Position numbers and translations under genes: made by a program. From NCBI GenBank assembly GCA_018661505.1, contig JABJIE010000046.1:1-64000 (forward strand): 64,000 nt of DNA. The letters are read 5' to 3'. The notes beneath the pieces are model-generated. The model made no database searches, was not told the DNA's origin, and saw nothing but the letters and a program-made list of their open reading frames with translations. This document shows, piece after piece, positions 1 through 8,693 of this stretch. Numbering within the stretch: the first letter of the stretch is position 1; the number at the start of each line of letters is the position of its first letter. The stretch is from Lentimicrobiaceae bacterium. GTDB lineage: Bacteria; Bacteroidota; Bacteroidia; Bacteroidales; F082.

Positions 1-102
1 ATTACTCACTTGGTAATTGATCGTGAGATGGAAAAAATCAAAATGAGAGAAAAATATAGAAGAGATAAAGAGGGTAAGGATAGTAAATCACTTGACAATT
101 AA
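1..102 (+). CDS. C-terminal end of an unidentified protein (partial)
   Basis: An open frame enters from the left edge and stops with TAA at 100-102. The 33 visible residues are highly charged (REMEKIKMREKYRRDKEG) and look like a helical, basic tail. No domain can be recognised from so little. The stop lies 7 bases before the zupT start, so the two genes could share a transcript. The start and most of the protein lie outside the window. Confidence 0.55.
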   Translation: MTHLVIDREMEKIKMREKYRRDKEGKDSKSLDN

Positions 103-109
103 CTAAACT

Positions 110-925
110 ATGGAGTACTCATATGGTACCATTGCATTTGCCTTAGGACTAACACTTTTTGCCGGATTATCTACTGGTGTTGGCAGCGCACTTGCTTTTT
201 TCGTAAAGAAAACAAACACTACTTTTTTGTCTCTTGCGCTTGGCTTTTCTGCTGGTGTGATGATATATGTATCGTTTGTGGAGATTTTTGTAAAAGCAAA
301 AATTGAACTTGTTTCTAAACTAGGAGAAACTCAGGGTTATTGGGTTACTACTGCTGCTTTTTTTGGCGGAATTTTATTCATAGCAATTATCGACAAATTT
401 ATTCCTGATGTGGAAAATCCACATGAAATTAAGAAGATAGAGGATATTTCCGATGAGCATATAAAAGACAAGTCAAAACTGATGAGGATGGGTCTTTTTA
501 CAGCTCTTGCCATAGCAATACATAACTTTCCAGAAGGTCTTGCAACATTCACAGCAGCATTAACTGATCCCACACTTGGTATTGCCATAGCTGTTGCCAT
601 AGCCATTCATAATATTCCCGAAGGAATTGCTGTTTCAATACCAATATATTATGCAACTGGTAGTAGAAAAAAGGCGTTTTGGCTCTCTTTTATTTCTGGA
701 TTAGCTGAGCCCGTTGGTGCTATCATTGGATTCCTCATTTTAATGCCATTTTTAAACCCAATAGTTTTTGGAATTTTATTTGCAGGTGTTGCTGGAATTA
801 TGGTATTTATATCACTGGATGAATTATTACCCGCAGCAGAAGAATATGGTAAACACCATCTTTCAATCTATGGCTTGATTTTAGGAATGGCAGTGATGGC
901 AATTAGTTTATTGCTTTTTGCATAA
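110..925 (+). CDS. zupT: ZIP-family divalent metal transporter ZupT
   Basis: This inner-membrane ZIP-family protein should import zinc and other divalent cations. It has 271 residues (E. coli ZupT has 257) and about eight hydrophobic segments. The two family signatures for the metal site are present: HNFPEG with His at 138 and HNIPEG with His at 167, in adjacent membrane helices. The cytoplasmic loop between helices 3 and 4 (about residues 95-125) is charged but lacks the His-rich run of eukaryotic ZIPs. The ATG at 110 is 7 bases after the previous stop, which suggests co-transcription. A strong hairpin follows the stop. The family assignment is firm; the exact metal preference is inferred. 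Confidence 0.93.
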   Translation: MEYSYGTIAFALGLTLFAGLSTGVGSALAFFVKKTNTTFLSLALGFSAGVMIYVSFVEIFVKAKIELVSKLGETQGYWVTTAAFFGGILFIAIIDKFIPDVENPHEIKKIEDISDEHIKDKSKLMRMGLFTALAIAIHNFPEGLATFTAALTDPTLGIAIAVAIAIHNIPEGIAVSIPIYYATGSRKKAFWLSFISGLAEPVGAIIGFLILMPFLNPIVFGILFAGVAGIMVFISLDELLPAAEEYGKHHLSIYGLILGMAVMAISLLLFA

Positions 926-928
926 AAA

Positions 929-950
929 AACCCGACCATAGGGTCGGGTT
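929..950. terminator. Bidirectional hairpin terminator between convergent zupT and the hsp20 gene
   Basis: A perfect 9-bp stem (AACCCGACC at 929-937, GGTCGGGTT at 942-950) closes a 4-base loop. An A run at 924-930 becomes a U run for the minus-strand transcript, so it fits best as an intrinsic terminator for the hsp20 gene. It also sits 4 bases after the zupT stop. Confidence 0.85.
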
Positions 951-986
951 AGCAATAGTTAATCATATTATTTTGCGTATGATTAA

Positions 987-1403
987 TTACTTCACAGATA
1001 TTTCACGGCTTAGTTTTGCTTCCTCTTCTTTGGGAAGTGTAATCATTAATATCCCTTCATTATAATCAGCACTTATATCGTCAAATTTTACAGTCTTTGG
1101 GAGAGTAAACGATCTGCTGAAACTGTTAAAAACAAACTCTCTGCGTGAGTAGTTGTCTTTATTGTCTTCTTTATCCTCTTTTAGTTCGCGCGAGATGGTT
1201 AATGTATTATTTTCAAGATTAATGTTAAACTCATCTTTTTTTACGCCTGGTGCTGCAACCTCTATAACAAAGTCCTTATCATTATCCTGAATATTCACGG
1301 ATGGAACAGTTGCTTTCGAATTGGTAAACATGTTATTATTCCCTTTTTCAAATGCATCAAAAAAGTGCGATAGTCCTGGATTATTAAATTTTACTAAGTT
1401 CAT
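987..1403 (-). CDS. Small heat-shock protein, Hsp20/alpha-crystallin family
   Basis: This cytoplasmic ATP-independent chaperone (138 residues) would hold unfolding proteins for refolding by DnaK/ClpB. The alpha-crystallin domain occupies about residues 35-130. The typical beta-strand motif with VAAPGVKKDEF and the later GILMITLPK block are both visible. The C-terminal I/V-x-I/V oligomerisation motif appears as the last residues (ISVK). The length is normal for the family. It is divergently transcribed from the flippase-like gene across 339 bases that carry two 13-bp repeats. It is likely stress-induced, by family knowledge; no known heat-shock operator was recognised. Confidence 0.93.
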   Translation of the reverse strand: MNLVKFNNPGLSHFFDAFEKGNNNMFTNSKATVPSVNIQDNDKDFVIEVAAPGVKKDEFNINLENNTLTISRELKEDKEDNKDNYSRREFVFNSFSRSFTLPKTVKFDDISADYNEGILMITLPKEEEAKLSREISVK

Positions 1404-1737
1404 TTTTATTATCTCCTATTTTTAATAGTTGTTATTTGTATAATCAATTTATCAGATTATGGTCAATTTCCATTCCAATGAACTTTTATTACTAAAATCA
1501 TGTACTAAAGTGCCAAAATGACATATAATGGTCATTATGAGTGACATAACGACAGTAAAATTATTAATCAACAAGAAAATAATTGTGTTTTACAACACTT
1601 ATCTCAATAATTTAACTTGTATCTACAAATCAAATTGCAAAGTTTTTTGATGTATTAACAAACAGATTTATTGATGAGTTATAATTTTTCAACCCAACTT
1701 CCTTGAAAAAATTTAGTGGACCGCAACATTTAAGAGG
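1404..1737. other. Divergent intergenic region with two 13-bp direct repeats
   Basis: This non-coding AT-rich stretch separates the hsp20 gene (minus) from the flippase-like gene (plus). It holds two similar 13-mers in the same orientation, TGCCAAAATGACA at 1511-1523 and TGACATAACGACA at 1542-1554. Their start points are 31 bp apart, about three helical turns. Between them lies a short inverted repeat (AATGAC at 1517-1522 and GTCATT at 1531-1536). These may be binding sites of an unknown regulator. No ORF of note is present. Confidence 0.4.
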
Positions 1738-1745
1738 TATCTTTG
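1738..1745 (+). promoter_or_regulatory. Bacteroidota -7 box of the flippase-like gene
   Basis: TATCTTTG matches the Bacteroidota consensus TAnnTTTG exactly. No TTG lies at the usual 19-20 base distance upstream, so the -33 element is weak. Transcription should begin near 1750, which rules out the TTG at 1743 as the translation start. Confidence 0.55.
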
Positions 1746-1763
1746 CGTCATAACCTTCTTATC

Positions 1764-2807
1764 GTGGATAAAATAGTTAATAGTCTTAAGCCAACTAGAA
1801 TAATATGGCCAATATTAATTGGTTTGGGTGTTAGTGCATGGCTTATGTTTAGGGGTTTTAACTCGGAGACCTTCTCCTTTTTAACTTTCACTTGGAACAC
1901 CATATTTTACATTTTTATGGCTTTTGTGATGATGGCCGTTAGAGATTTAGCATATATGTACCGTATTATTGTTTTAACGGACGGAAGGTTAACATGGAAA
2001 CAAGCATTCAATGTTATTATGCTATGGGAATTTAGTTCTGCAATCTCACCCTCTGTTGTTGGTGGAACTGGACCGGCTATATTTTTCCTTTACAAAGAGG
2101 GCCTAAGCGGTGGAAGAAGCACTGCTGTTGTACTAACTGCAATATTCTTGGATGAAGTATTTTTTGTTTTAACAGTGCCGATTGTATATTTTGTTTTTGG
2201 GACTAACATATTTCCTCCTGACTCCATATCCATAGATCAAATTTTATATGCATTTTATGGAGGCTATATAATCATATTTATTTACACTTTGTTCTTAGCA
2301 TATGCACTGTTTATTAATCCGCATATGTTTAAATCATTTATATCCTGGGTATTTCTTTTTCCCATATTAATAAGGTGGCGCACAAGGGCTAGAAAATCTG
2401 CAAACCAGCTCATACAAACATCCAAAGCCATAAAAAGCAAACCTGTAACATATTGGGTAAAAAGTTTTATTGCAACCATATTTTCATGGCTTGCAAGATA
2501 TTGGGTTGTTAATTTTATGCTGGTTGCTTTTTTTGCAGGAAGGTATAATATTTTAGATCATTTTCTGATTCTAGGGCGACAACTTAGTATGTGGATAATA
2601 TTATTAGTAAGCCCAACACCTGGTGGAAGTGGCATTGCGGAATTCGTTTTTTCGGATTTTCTTGGAGATTTTATACCTAACTCAGCATGGTATGCACCAC
2701 TGGCAGTATTTTGGAGAATTATATCATACTATCCTTATTTATTCATTGGCGTTATAGTTTTACCAATTTGGTTAAGGCGAGTTTTTTCAAAGAACAACAA
2801 AGCGTAA
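1764..2807 (+). CDS. Flippase-like integral membrane protein (LPG synthase TM-domain family)
   Basis: This polytopic inner-membrane protein of about 347 residues belongs to the family annotated as lysylphosphatidylglycerol synthase TM region / YbhN-like (PF03706). Typical features are the SAISPSVVGGTGPA stretch, the GLSGG loop, and the late SPTPGGSGIAE motif. It lacks the soluble MprF synthase domain, so it is probably a lipid transporter or flippase-like protein of unknown substrate. I chose the GTG at 1764: the frame is closed by a stop at 1731, and the only earlier start codon (TTG 1743) lies inside the promoter -7 box. The family is well supported; the substrate cannot be told from sequence. 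Confidence 0.82.
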   Translation: MDKIVNSLKPTRIIWPILIGLGVSAWLMFRGFNSETFSFLTFTWNTIFYIFMAFVMMAVRDLAYMYRIIVLTDGRLTWKQAFNVIMLWEFSSAISPSVVGGTGPAIFFLYKEGLSGGRSTAVVLTAIFLDEVFFVLTVPIVYFVFGTNIFPPDSISIDQILYAFYGGYIIIFIYTLFLAYALFINPHMFKSFISWVFLFPILIRWRTRARKSANQLIQTSKAIKSKPVTYWVKSFIATIFSWLARYWVVNFMLVAFFAGRYNILDHFLILGRQLSMWIILLVSPTPGGSGIAEFVFSDFLGDFIPNSAWYAPLAVFWRIISYYPYLFIGVIVLPIWLRRVFSKNNKA

Positions 2808-2821
2808 CTTCTCAACAGATT

Positions 2822-3826
2822 TTATTCATTGTAGATAACCATTAATAGTACTTCCCCAACAACCTGAAGGCTATGTTTATCAATAAATTCCATTTTATCA
2901 TCCACCGTGTGCCATTGATCAAAAAAGCTTCTGTTTTTACTTGTTGGATCAAGATGAATTATGTCTATTGATGGTATACGAGCATATTTATTCACAAAAT
3001 AATGATCATCTGTAATTTGACCACCGGGCTCATCAATAAAGAGATTACGATATCCCATATCTGATGCAGTATTCCATACAAGATCAACAATAAAACCGGC
3101 TTCTCTATCGGAATGATATTCCCTGCGAAATTCAATGTTACCGGCACCTACCATATCCAAAAGAATACCAAAAGCGGCTGTATATCCATGCTTGTGCGGG
3201 TTTTGAGACCAATATTGTGACCCCAAACCCCAATACTCCTCATCATACGTAATTTGCATTTCGGAGGGAGGCCCCCAATCTTCAAGGTCAAAAAGCACAA
3301 TATCAACCCCAACTTGTGGAGTTTTTAAACTCATCTGCCTCGCAATTTCAAGTAATACTCCAACACCGCTTCCTCCATCATTAGCTCCATCTATTGGAGT
3401 ATTATGATTTTCGGAATTATCATCATGATCGGCATATGGCCTAGTATCCCAGTGTGCCATTAATAAAACCCTCTTAATTGCATTTGGGTTGAAACTAGCA
3501 ATTATATTTTTTCCGTTTCTTGCTATTCTGTCGTATGTTCTAGTTTTAAAATTTTGAACTTCTACAATGGCGCCGTAATCCATAAGTTTATCTGCGAGCC
3601 ATAAAGCACAAGAATCATGTGATCTAGTACCAGCAACACGCGGACCAAAAGAAACCTGCTTCTCAATAAAATAATAAGCTGAGTCTGAATTGAAAATAGG
3701 AGGTTTTACCAGTTCTTTTTTTTGCTTCTTTCTTTCTGCTTGTCTCTTTTTTTGTCCCATTTGACAGGAGTTAATAGAGAGTAGTATTGTAAAAGCTAAA
3801 AAGTAAACAATTCTTTCGTTTTTCAT
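2822..3826 (-). CDS. Glutaminyl-peptide cyclotransferase lipoprotein (M28-fold, P. gingivalis QC type)
   Basis: This is an M28-fold zinc enzyme of about 334 residues. It most resembles bacterial type II glutaminyl cyclase, which converts N-terminal Gln to pyroglutamate. Visible landmarks are MAHWDTRPYAD, the metal-binding IDGANDGGSG, the catalytic acidic motif FDLEDWG, the LGSQYW block, LLDMVG, and the final metal His in QWHTVDD. The EDWG form is typical of the cyclase branch rather than classic aminopeptidases. I chose the ATG at 3826 because it gives a signal peptide with lipobox (INSC, Cys about residue 20), so the enzyme should be membrane-anchored. It follows the nitroreductase by 60 bases. 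Plain aminopeptidase activity is the alternative. Confidence 0.82.
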   Translation of the reverse strand: MKNERIVYFLAFTILLSINSCQMGQKKRQAERKKQKKELVKPPIFNSDSAYYFIEKQVSFGPRVAGTRSHDSCALWLADKLMDYGAIVEVQNFKTRTYDRIARNGKNIIASFNPNAIKRVLLMAHWDTRPYADHDDNSENHNTPIDGANDGGSGVGVLLEIARQMSLKTPQVGVDIVLFDLEDWGPPSEMQITYDEEYWGLGSQYWSQNPHKHGYTAAFGILLDMVGAGNIEFRREYHSDREAGFIVDLVWNTASDMGYRNLFIDEPGGQITDDHYFVNKYARIPSIDIIHLDPTSKNRSFFDQWHTVDDKMEFIDKHSLQVVGEVLLMVIYNE

Positions 3827-3886
3827 GAGTGCTAGCATCTGTCTTAATAGAAGATTTAAAATTAAATAATAAAGTAACAACTAAAA

Positions 3887-4468
3887 TTAGTCGTTGAATT
3901 TGCCTCTTATAACAATTGTGTCGAAGTTCTTACGCTCTCTTGGCTTTAATTCTAGTTGTGCAAAATCTTCAGTAAGCATATCTTTATGGCCCTGATAACC
4001 AAAAGCTGTTACTGACACAGCATGATACCCTTGAGATATGTTCAATGATTTTTCAGCCATATCAGAATCAAAGCCACTCATTTGATGACTTACCACACCC
4101 TGATTCATGGCTTCGATAATCATAAATGCAACTGCTTGTCCAAGGTCATATTTATAGGTATCATTTGGTGTATTATTATGAGTAAATAACTGTTTTGCAA
4201 TGTTAAGCACAAGCACTGGTGCATTAACTGCCCAGAGCTGATTCCATTCAACCAAAGATTCCAAAATGTGGTTATATACTTCAGTTCCTTTCTCCCCTAC
4301 AATAAATCTCCAGGGCTGCTCGTTATATGCTGAAGGAGCCCATCTTGCAGCCTCCATAATGCTATTAAGCTTGGTCAATTCAATGGGTTTATCGCTGAAT
4401 GAGCGAGTGCTCCATCTCGATCTTATTAATTCGTGTAAAGAGTGTATATTTTTAGTTTTCTTTTCCAT
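3887..4468 (-). CDS. Nitroreductase-family FMN-dependent oxidoreductase
   Basis: The protein (193 residues) has the N-terminal nitroreductase signature: RSRWSTRSFSDKPI for phosphate/FMN contact, followed by AARWAPSAYNEQPWRF. The central helix (YDLGQAVAFMIIEAMNQG) fits the dimer interface. These cytoplasmic enzymes reduce nitro compounds, quinones or related substrates with NAD(P)H. The real substrate cannot be deduced here. It lies upstream of the glutaminyl cyclase gene on the same strand and may be co-transcribed, although no functional link is evident. Confidence 0.9.
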   Translation of the reverse strand: MEKKTKNIHSLHELIRSRWSTRSFSDKPIELTKLNSIMEAARWAPSAYNEQPWRFIVGEKGTEVYNHILESLVEWNQLWAVNAPVLVLNIAKQLFTHNNTPNDTYKYDLGQAVAFMIIEAMNQGVVSHQMSGFDSDMAEKSLNISQGYHAVSVTAFGYQGHKDMLTEDFAQLELKPRERKNFDTIVIRGKFND

Positions 4469-4663
4469 GTTAGCTGTTGAATACTCATTAATACAAAGTG
4501 CTAAAATATGTAAATATTAAAGTATATATTAACTATAACATACAATAGATTTAATTTATATTTTTTACCACAGTTTTATTCCATGCCTGCTAACAATCAA
4601 AAATTATTTTTATATTAGTCAACCTTTATATTCAATCATACTAAACAAAACAATAGAAAAATT

Positions 4664-6007
4664 ATGAAATTTCAAGCAAAGCTATTTTTAATTACTCTTG
4701 TGATACCAGCATTACTTACAATTGGCTGTAAAAAAAATGATGATGGAGACAATGAAGATCCTAATAACAATCAGTTACCTGCACTATATCGTGCAATAAT
4801 GACTGACAAGCTTGTGGATGCAGATTATTGGCAAGAGGAGCCTGCCATACTTGCCGCAGGATTGGGGTTTACTGATATTAATGGAATTCCTGATTTGGGT
4901 GCATCAGGTCAGACCCTGGAGCAAACAAAGGCTTTGGTCAGATTACATGGCGGTGGATGGCACAATATAATTAGCAGCGCTCCCGAAGATGAAATTCCAT
5001 TACGTGCTAGAACTTCAGGTGCTTCAGTTTTTCAGATTACAGAAAGTTTTGGGTACTCATCTCCATTGGGTGATGGTTTACCAATGGAACTTTCTCATCC
5101 TGTGCTTGCCTCCACCGTTGAGCGTGAAGACATACTTATCTATTTAAATACTGGAGAAACAGTTGTACCTTCTAATATTTCTGTGATGCCCAATATGGAA
5201 TTTAATGAGCGTAGCACATTAGTTATGAATGGTAACTTTGGTAACCGCATTAACCCAGATGAAGATGGTGCCATATATCCTGTGAAGTTTGAAATAGTTG
5301 GAAACTTATTACTGGTAACCCCTTCTGGGCTGATTGATGCTACAGGACTAACCTTTGGGGATGGCACAGCTCCTCTTACCGCCTATAGAACTGGTGCCGG
5401 TCCTAGATTATGCGCTGCTAAGCTAACCCATGCTCAGGCAGGATTAGCTGGAGAAGGAGCGCCTACGACAATTCAGGATGATTCTTTTCCCAACGATCTA
5501 GTCTCTTTGTATGGAGATAATGCTCAATATCGTCTACGCGTGTTGACCACTGGAGGTTTTTCGCCCGATGGCGTTCGTTCTATGTATCCCTCTGAATTTG
5601 AGCGTTATTTTAGGGTTGGAGTAGCTCCAGAGGGAGTTGCAGCCGATGATTATGAAAACCTTTTATGGCTAATAAAAACAGATACGGAGTATGTTTTGCA
5701 AGGCTATGGAAAACTTATTGTTCATGGACTAGCAGAGCTAGGTCAGTTAAGGGGTGATTATGATGATAGTTATCTTGAGGATCATGACAATCAAATAGAT
5801 ATAGTGTTATCAGGTGATGAGGAGGCAGCAGCGCGCATCGTTGTGGTATATATTCCAGCAGAACATCCATACTCACCATTTTACAACCCAGGAGGACCAG
5901 GAAGCATACCAGACCCAAACACAATTTATTCAGAACCAGGGCCAACTTACTATCAGCCTGTTACTGTAGCCTTGGATGACCCCATGCAAGTATCATTTGA
6001 GCTTTAG
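4664..6007 (+). CDS. Orphan secreted lipoprotein, unknown function
   Basis: I do not recognise the family. The 447-residue product begins with a lipoprotein signal peptide (hydrophobic residues 7-20, then IGC, Cys about residue 22) and a low-complexity D/N/E/P linker. The rest looks like a beta-rich soluble domain with many Gly, Pro and Asp residues. The C-terminus (DDPMQVSFEL) has no T9SS sorting domain. The base composition stands out: stretches near 5340-5400 exceed 50% G+C in a window that is otherwise about one-third G+C. This could indicate transfer or different codon selection. It is flanked by a 195-base gap upstream and converges on the LytTR regulator. Confidence 0.75.
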   Translation: MKFQAKLFLITLVIPALLTIGCKKNDDGDNEDPNNNQLPALYRAIMTDKLVDADYWQEEPAILAAGLGFTDINGIPDLGASGQTLEQTKALVRLHGGGWHNIISSAPEDEIPLRARTSGASVFQITESFGYSSPLGDGLPMELSHPVLASTVEREDILIYLNTGETVVPSNISVMPNMEFNERSTLVMNGNFGNRINPDEDGAIYPVKFEIVGNLLLVTPSGLIDATGLTFGDGTAPLTAYRTGAGPRLCAAKLTHAQAGLAGEGAPTTIQDDSFPNDLVSLYGDNAQYRLRVLTTGGFSPDGVRSMYPSEFERYFRVGVAPEGVAADDYENLLWLIKTDTEYVLQGYGKLIVHGLAELGQLRGDYDDSYLEDHDNQIDIVLSGDEEAAARIVVVYIPAEHPYSPFYNPGGPGSIPDPNTIYSEPGPTYYQPVTVALDDPMQVSFEL

Positions 6008-6064
6008 TACAGTAAAGAAAGGGCTATCCAATTTTAAAATACACCAGTAATTAAATTGTTATTA

Positions 6065-6838
6065 TTAAATACCCAACTGTAACTTTAGTTTTTTGATTCG
6101 GGACTTACTTACATTTACCTTGCTGCCGTCTTTTAATATAACAATGTGGCTTTCTTTGCCGTATTTTTCAATTTTTTGAATATGGCTTATGTTTATTATG
6201 TGAGACCTATGAACACGTGAAAATACTTGTTTAGACAGAACTCTTTCAAGATAATTCATGGTATCATTCTTTAGATACTTTTTGTCGGCAGTATGGATTT
6301 CAACATAGTCGTCTTGAGCCTCTATTTTTATTATTGTATCCACAGGAACCACATCTATTTTAGTTCCTGTTTTTACAAATAAACGCTCAATTTGATCAAC
6401 ATCTTGTTTTTTGTTGTTGGTAAAATCCTCAATATTTTTATTTGGGATTCGTTTTTTTATTTGGGATTCGCTTCTTGATTTTAAACGAGATATGACCTTT
6501 TCAATTGCTTCATTGAAACGTTCTCGCGAAAAAGGTTTCATAAGATAATCTACAGCGCTCAGGTCAAAAGCCTTAATTGCATATTGATCATATGCTGTTG
6601 TAAATATTATCTCCGGCACTTCATCCAATAATTCTATCATTTCGAAACCTGTAAGCTTTGGCATTTGAATATCAAGAAATACTAAATCAGGCTTAGTTTC
6701 ATTTATTTTTTTTACACCGGAAAAACCATCGCTACATTCGCCAATAAGGTCAATGTTTTTATTGCTTTTTATATAGGCTTTTACCAAGTCTCTAGCAGGT
6801 GCTTCGTCTTCAATAATAACTGTTCTTAATTTGATCAT
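6065..6838 (-). CDS. LytTR-type response regulator
   Basis: This 257-residue regulator has an N-terminal receiver domain (residues 1-120), with acidic pocket E10/D11, phosphoacceptor D56 in FLDIQMP, and the conserved T/S and K of TTAYDQ and MKPFSRE. A polar linker follows, then a C-terminal LytTR DNA-binding domain (about 150-257, RLFVKTGTKIDVV...RVHRSHIINI). It should act as the transcriptional output of the kinase immediately upstream; the genes are separated by only 2 bases. The linker contains an out-of-frame 17-bp tandem DNA duplication. Its target genes are unknown, but the LiaF-like protein in the same operon suggests envelope stress or autoregulation. Confidence 0.93.
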   Translation of the reverse strand: MIKLRTVIIEDEAPARDLVKAYIKSNKNIDLIGECSDGFSGVKKINETKPDLVFLDIQMPKLTGFEMIELLDEVPEIIFTTAYDQYAIKAFDLSAVDYLMKPFSRERFNEAIEKVISRLKSRSESQIKKRIPNKNIEDFTNNKKQDVDQIERLFVKTGTKIDVVPVDTIIKIEAQDDYVEIHTADKKYLKNDTMNYLERVLSKQVFSRVHRSHIINISHIQKIEKYGKESHIVILKDGSKVNVSKSRIKKLKLQLGI

Positions 6839-6840
6839 AA

Positions 6841-7893
6841 TTATGGGTTAATAGGTAGTTTTAATGTGGCTTTGAATACCATGTTGTCTACTGAGGTAGA
6901 GAACAGATCTTGCCTTCCGTAAATAATTTGTAATCTTTTTTGTATGTTTTTTAGGCCAATTCCGTTTCCTTTTTTATTAATGGAATCAGGATCATATTCA
7001 TTTAGAATCTCTATGGTAATGTACTCATCATCACGGTCACATTTCAATTCAACTAAAACCTCTTCTGTGCTATCATATACACCATGTTTAATTGCATTTT
7101 CAATTAGAGGTTGTAATATCATATTTGGAATTTGAAAACCAGTATATTTTTCGGAAATGTGTGAAATGAAATTTAACCTGTTTCCAAACCTAATTTTTTC
7201 TATGTCTAAATATCGTTGAAGGTTATTTAATTCCTCTTGAAAACTAGCCTTTTCATCCTTATCATGACGAAGTGTATATCTTAAAAAATCACTGAGTTTA
7301 ATAACCATCTCTTGAGCTTTATCAGGGTTACTTATTGTTAGTGAACTAATGGAGTTTAGGCTATTAAACAAAAAATGCGGATTAATTTGTGATTTAAGGG
7401 CTAATAACTCAGCTTCATTTACTAACCCTTGTAATTGTGCCTCTACCCTTAACTTATCTTGGAGGTCTTCGTAGTAGATCATTACGTAGTAATACATAAC
7501 AAATAATAGATAATAAAAAATGCCCGTAATTACCCTCCATGGGATACTCTCATTTAAAAATTCCCTGTAGGATGTTGAGTCTGGAAATATATATATCAAA
7601 GTAAAATACGATATGGTTATCCATGCCGATATGGAAATTGTGGCAACCATAAAATGATTTAAAAGTAAATCAAATATGTTTTTTCTCTCCTTGAGATTAA
7701 ATCTAATAATATACCATAAATTGAATCCCAGAACAGCATACAATAGATTAAAAATAGCAGAATCATATATGCTTATAGTACCATCAACACCATAAAAGAA
7801 ATTAATAATTAAGCTTTGAATGGGGATAACAATAGCCCATATTGAAATATAAGCTAGTATGATATTTCTGTTTTTTATTATGGGATTTATCAT
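6841..7893 (-). CDS. LytS-type sensor histidine kinase
   Basis: The 350-residue kinase has about four transmembrane helices (residues 10-140), a short coiled-coil linker, then the His_kinase domain (PF06580) with phospho-acceptor His173 in INPHFLFNSLN. A degenerate HATPase domain follows, with N-box LIENAIKHGVYD and G-box GNGIGLKNI. There is no large periplasmic sensor domain, so the signal is probably sensed within or at the membrane, or through a partner. It lies between the LiaF-like gene (50-base gap) and the LytTR regulator (2-base gap), forming a compact signalling operon. Confidence 0.93.
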   Translation of the reverse strand: MINPIIKNRNIILAYISIWAIVIPIQSLIINFFYGVDGTISIYDSAIFNLLYAVLGFNLWYIIRFNLKERKNIFDLLLNHFMVATISISAWITISYFTLIYIFPDSTSYREFLNESIPWRVITGIFYYLLFVMYYYVMIYYEDLQDKLRVEAQLQGLVNEAELLALKSQINPHFLFNSLNSISSLTISNPDKAQEMVIKLSDFLRYTLRHDKDEKASFQEELNNLQRYLDIEKIRFGNRLNFISHISEKYTGFQIPNMILQPLIENAIKHGVYDSTEEVLVELKCDRDDEYITIEILNEYDPDSINKKGNGIGLKNIQKRLQIIYGRQDLFSTSVDNMVFKATLKLPINP

Positions 7894-7943
7894 GTTTTGC
7901 CTACAGATGTGTAATTAGACCTTTTTAATACTTAAGTTAATTA

Positions 7944-8666
7944 TTAAAAGCTTTTAATTTCTATTCCTCCAAATATAACAGCGCCCTTCAGGTAAAGAAT
8001 ATTTTTATGATCTGCTTTTTCAGGTTTAATTGTTCTTTTGTCATTGAAACCTCCAAAAATGGAGAACATGTCAGATTTTACAACCCAGTTATCAGGAATA
8101 ATAAGCTTTGAACCTCCAAACATAGTAAACACATCAATTTCACTTCCTTCATCTGAAAGTTCAACATCTTTTAAACTAAAATCAGACCCTCCGAAAATAG
8201 CCGTTATGCTTCCACCTTTAAAATTTTTTGATTGAACAACCTTGGTCCCTCCACCTAAAATACTGATGTCGTCAATGTAATCATTATTGGGTTTATTGCT
8301 ATAAGGCTCACTTTCTTTAGTATGGTAAGTATTACGCTTCATTTTCTCCCCTCTCCTAGTAATAATTATTACTCCAATAGCTATTAATAATGCGGGTAAA
8401 AATACCTGACCAAGAGAAATGCTATAATTTATAAAACTGGGTAGCCAAAAAATTATTCCTAAACCAATTAGTACATATCCTGAGACTGCACGCTCCTTTG
8501 TTGCAATGATTACTGCTCCAATTCCGATTAATAATGTTTTCCAATTAAATATATAGTTGCGAATGGGAAAGTTAGTAACCTCAAATGTTTCCAATAACAG
8601 AAGGGAGCCTGCCAACATAAGTATGATACCAATTATTAGTTTTTTATCAGTTGATTTATTTTCCAT
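7944..8666 (-). CDS. LiaF-like membrane protein
   Basis: The 240-residue protein has four hydrophobic helices in the first ~100 residues. The C-terminal half has repeated FGG/GG turns (ILGGGTKVV, AIFGGSDFSL, TMFGGSKLII, SIFGGFNDKR, VIFGGIEI), the repeating beta-helix seen in the C-terminal domain of LiaF / cell-wall-active antibiotic response proteins (PF09922). In Firmicutes, LiaF inhibits the LiaS kinase. Here it heads an operon with a LytS-type kinase and LytTR regulator, so a similar modulating role is inferred but not shown by the sequence. A TACTTTTG box lies 28 bases upstream. Confidence 0.85.
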   Translation of the reverse strand: MENKSTDKKLIIGIILMLAGSLLLLETFEVTNFPIRNYIFNWKTLLIGIGAVIIATKERAVSGYVLIGLGIIFWLPSFINYSISLGQVFLPALLIAIGVIIITRRGEKMKRNTYHTKESEPYSNKPNNDYIDDISILGGGTKVVQSKNFKGGSITAIFGGSDFSLKDVELSDEGSEIDVFTMFGGSKLIIPDNWVVKSDMFSIFGGFNDKRTIKPEKADHKNILYLKGAVIFGGIEIKSF

Positions 8667-8693
8667 TTTGGTATTTTTTTAAGTATTATGTGG

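Noticed and set aside
1504..1523. A sigma-54-like TGGCAC on the minus strand upstream of hsp20
   Set aside because: The -24 half fits, but the -12 half reads TACA instead of TTGC, and the site is more than 100 bases from the gene.
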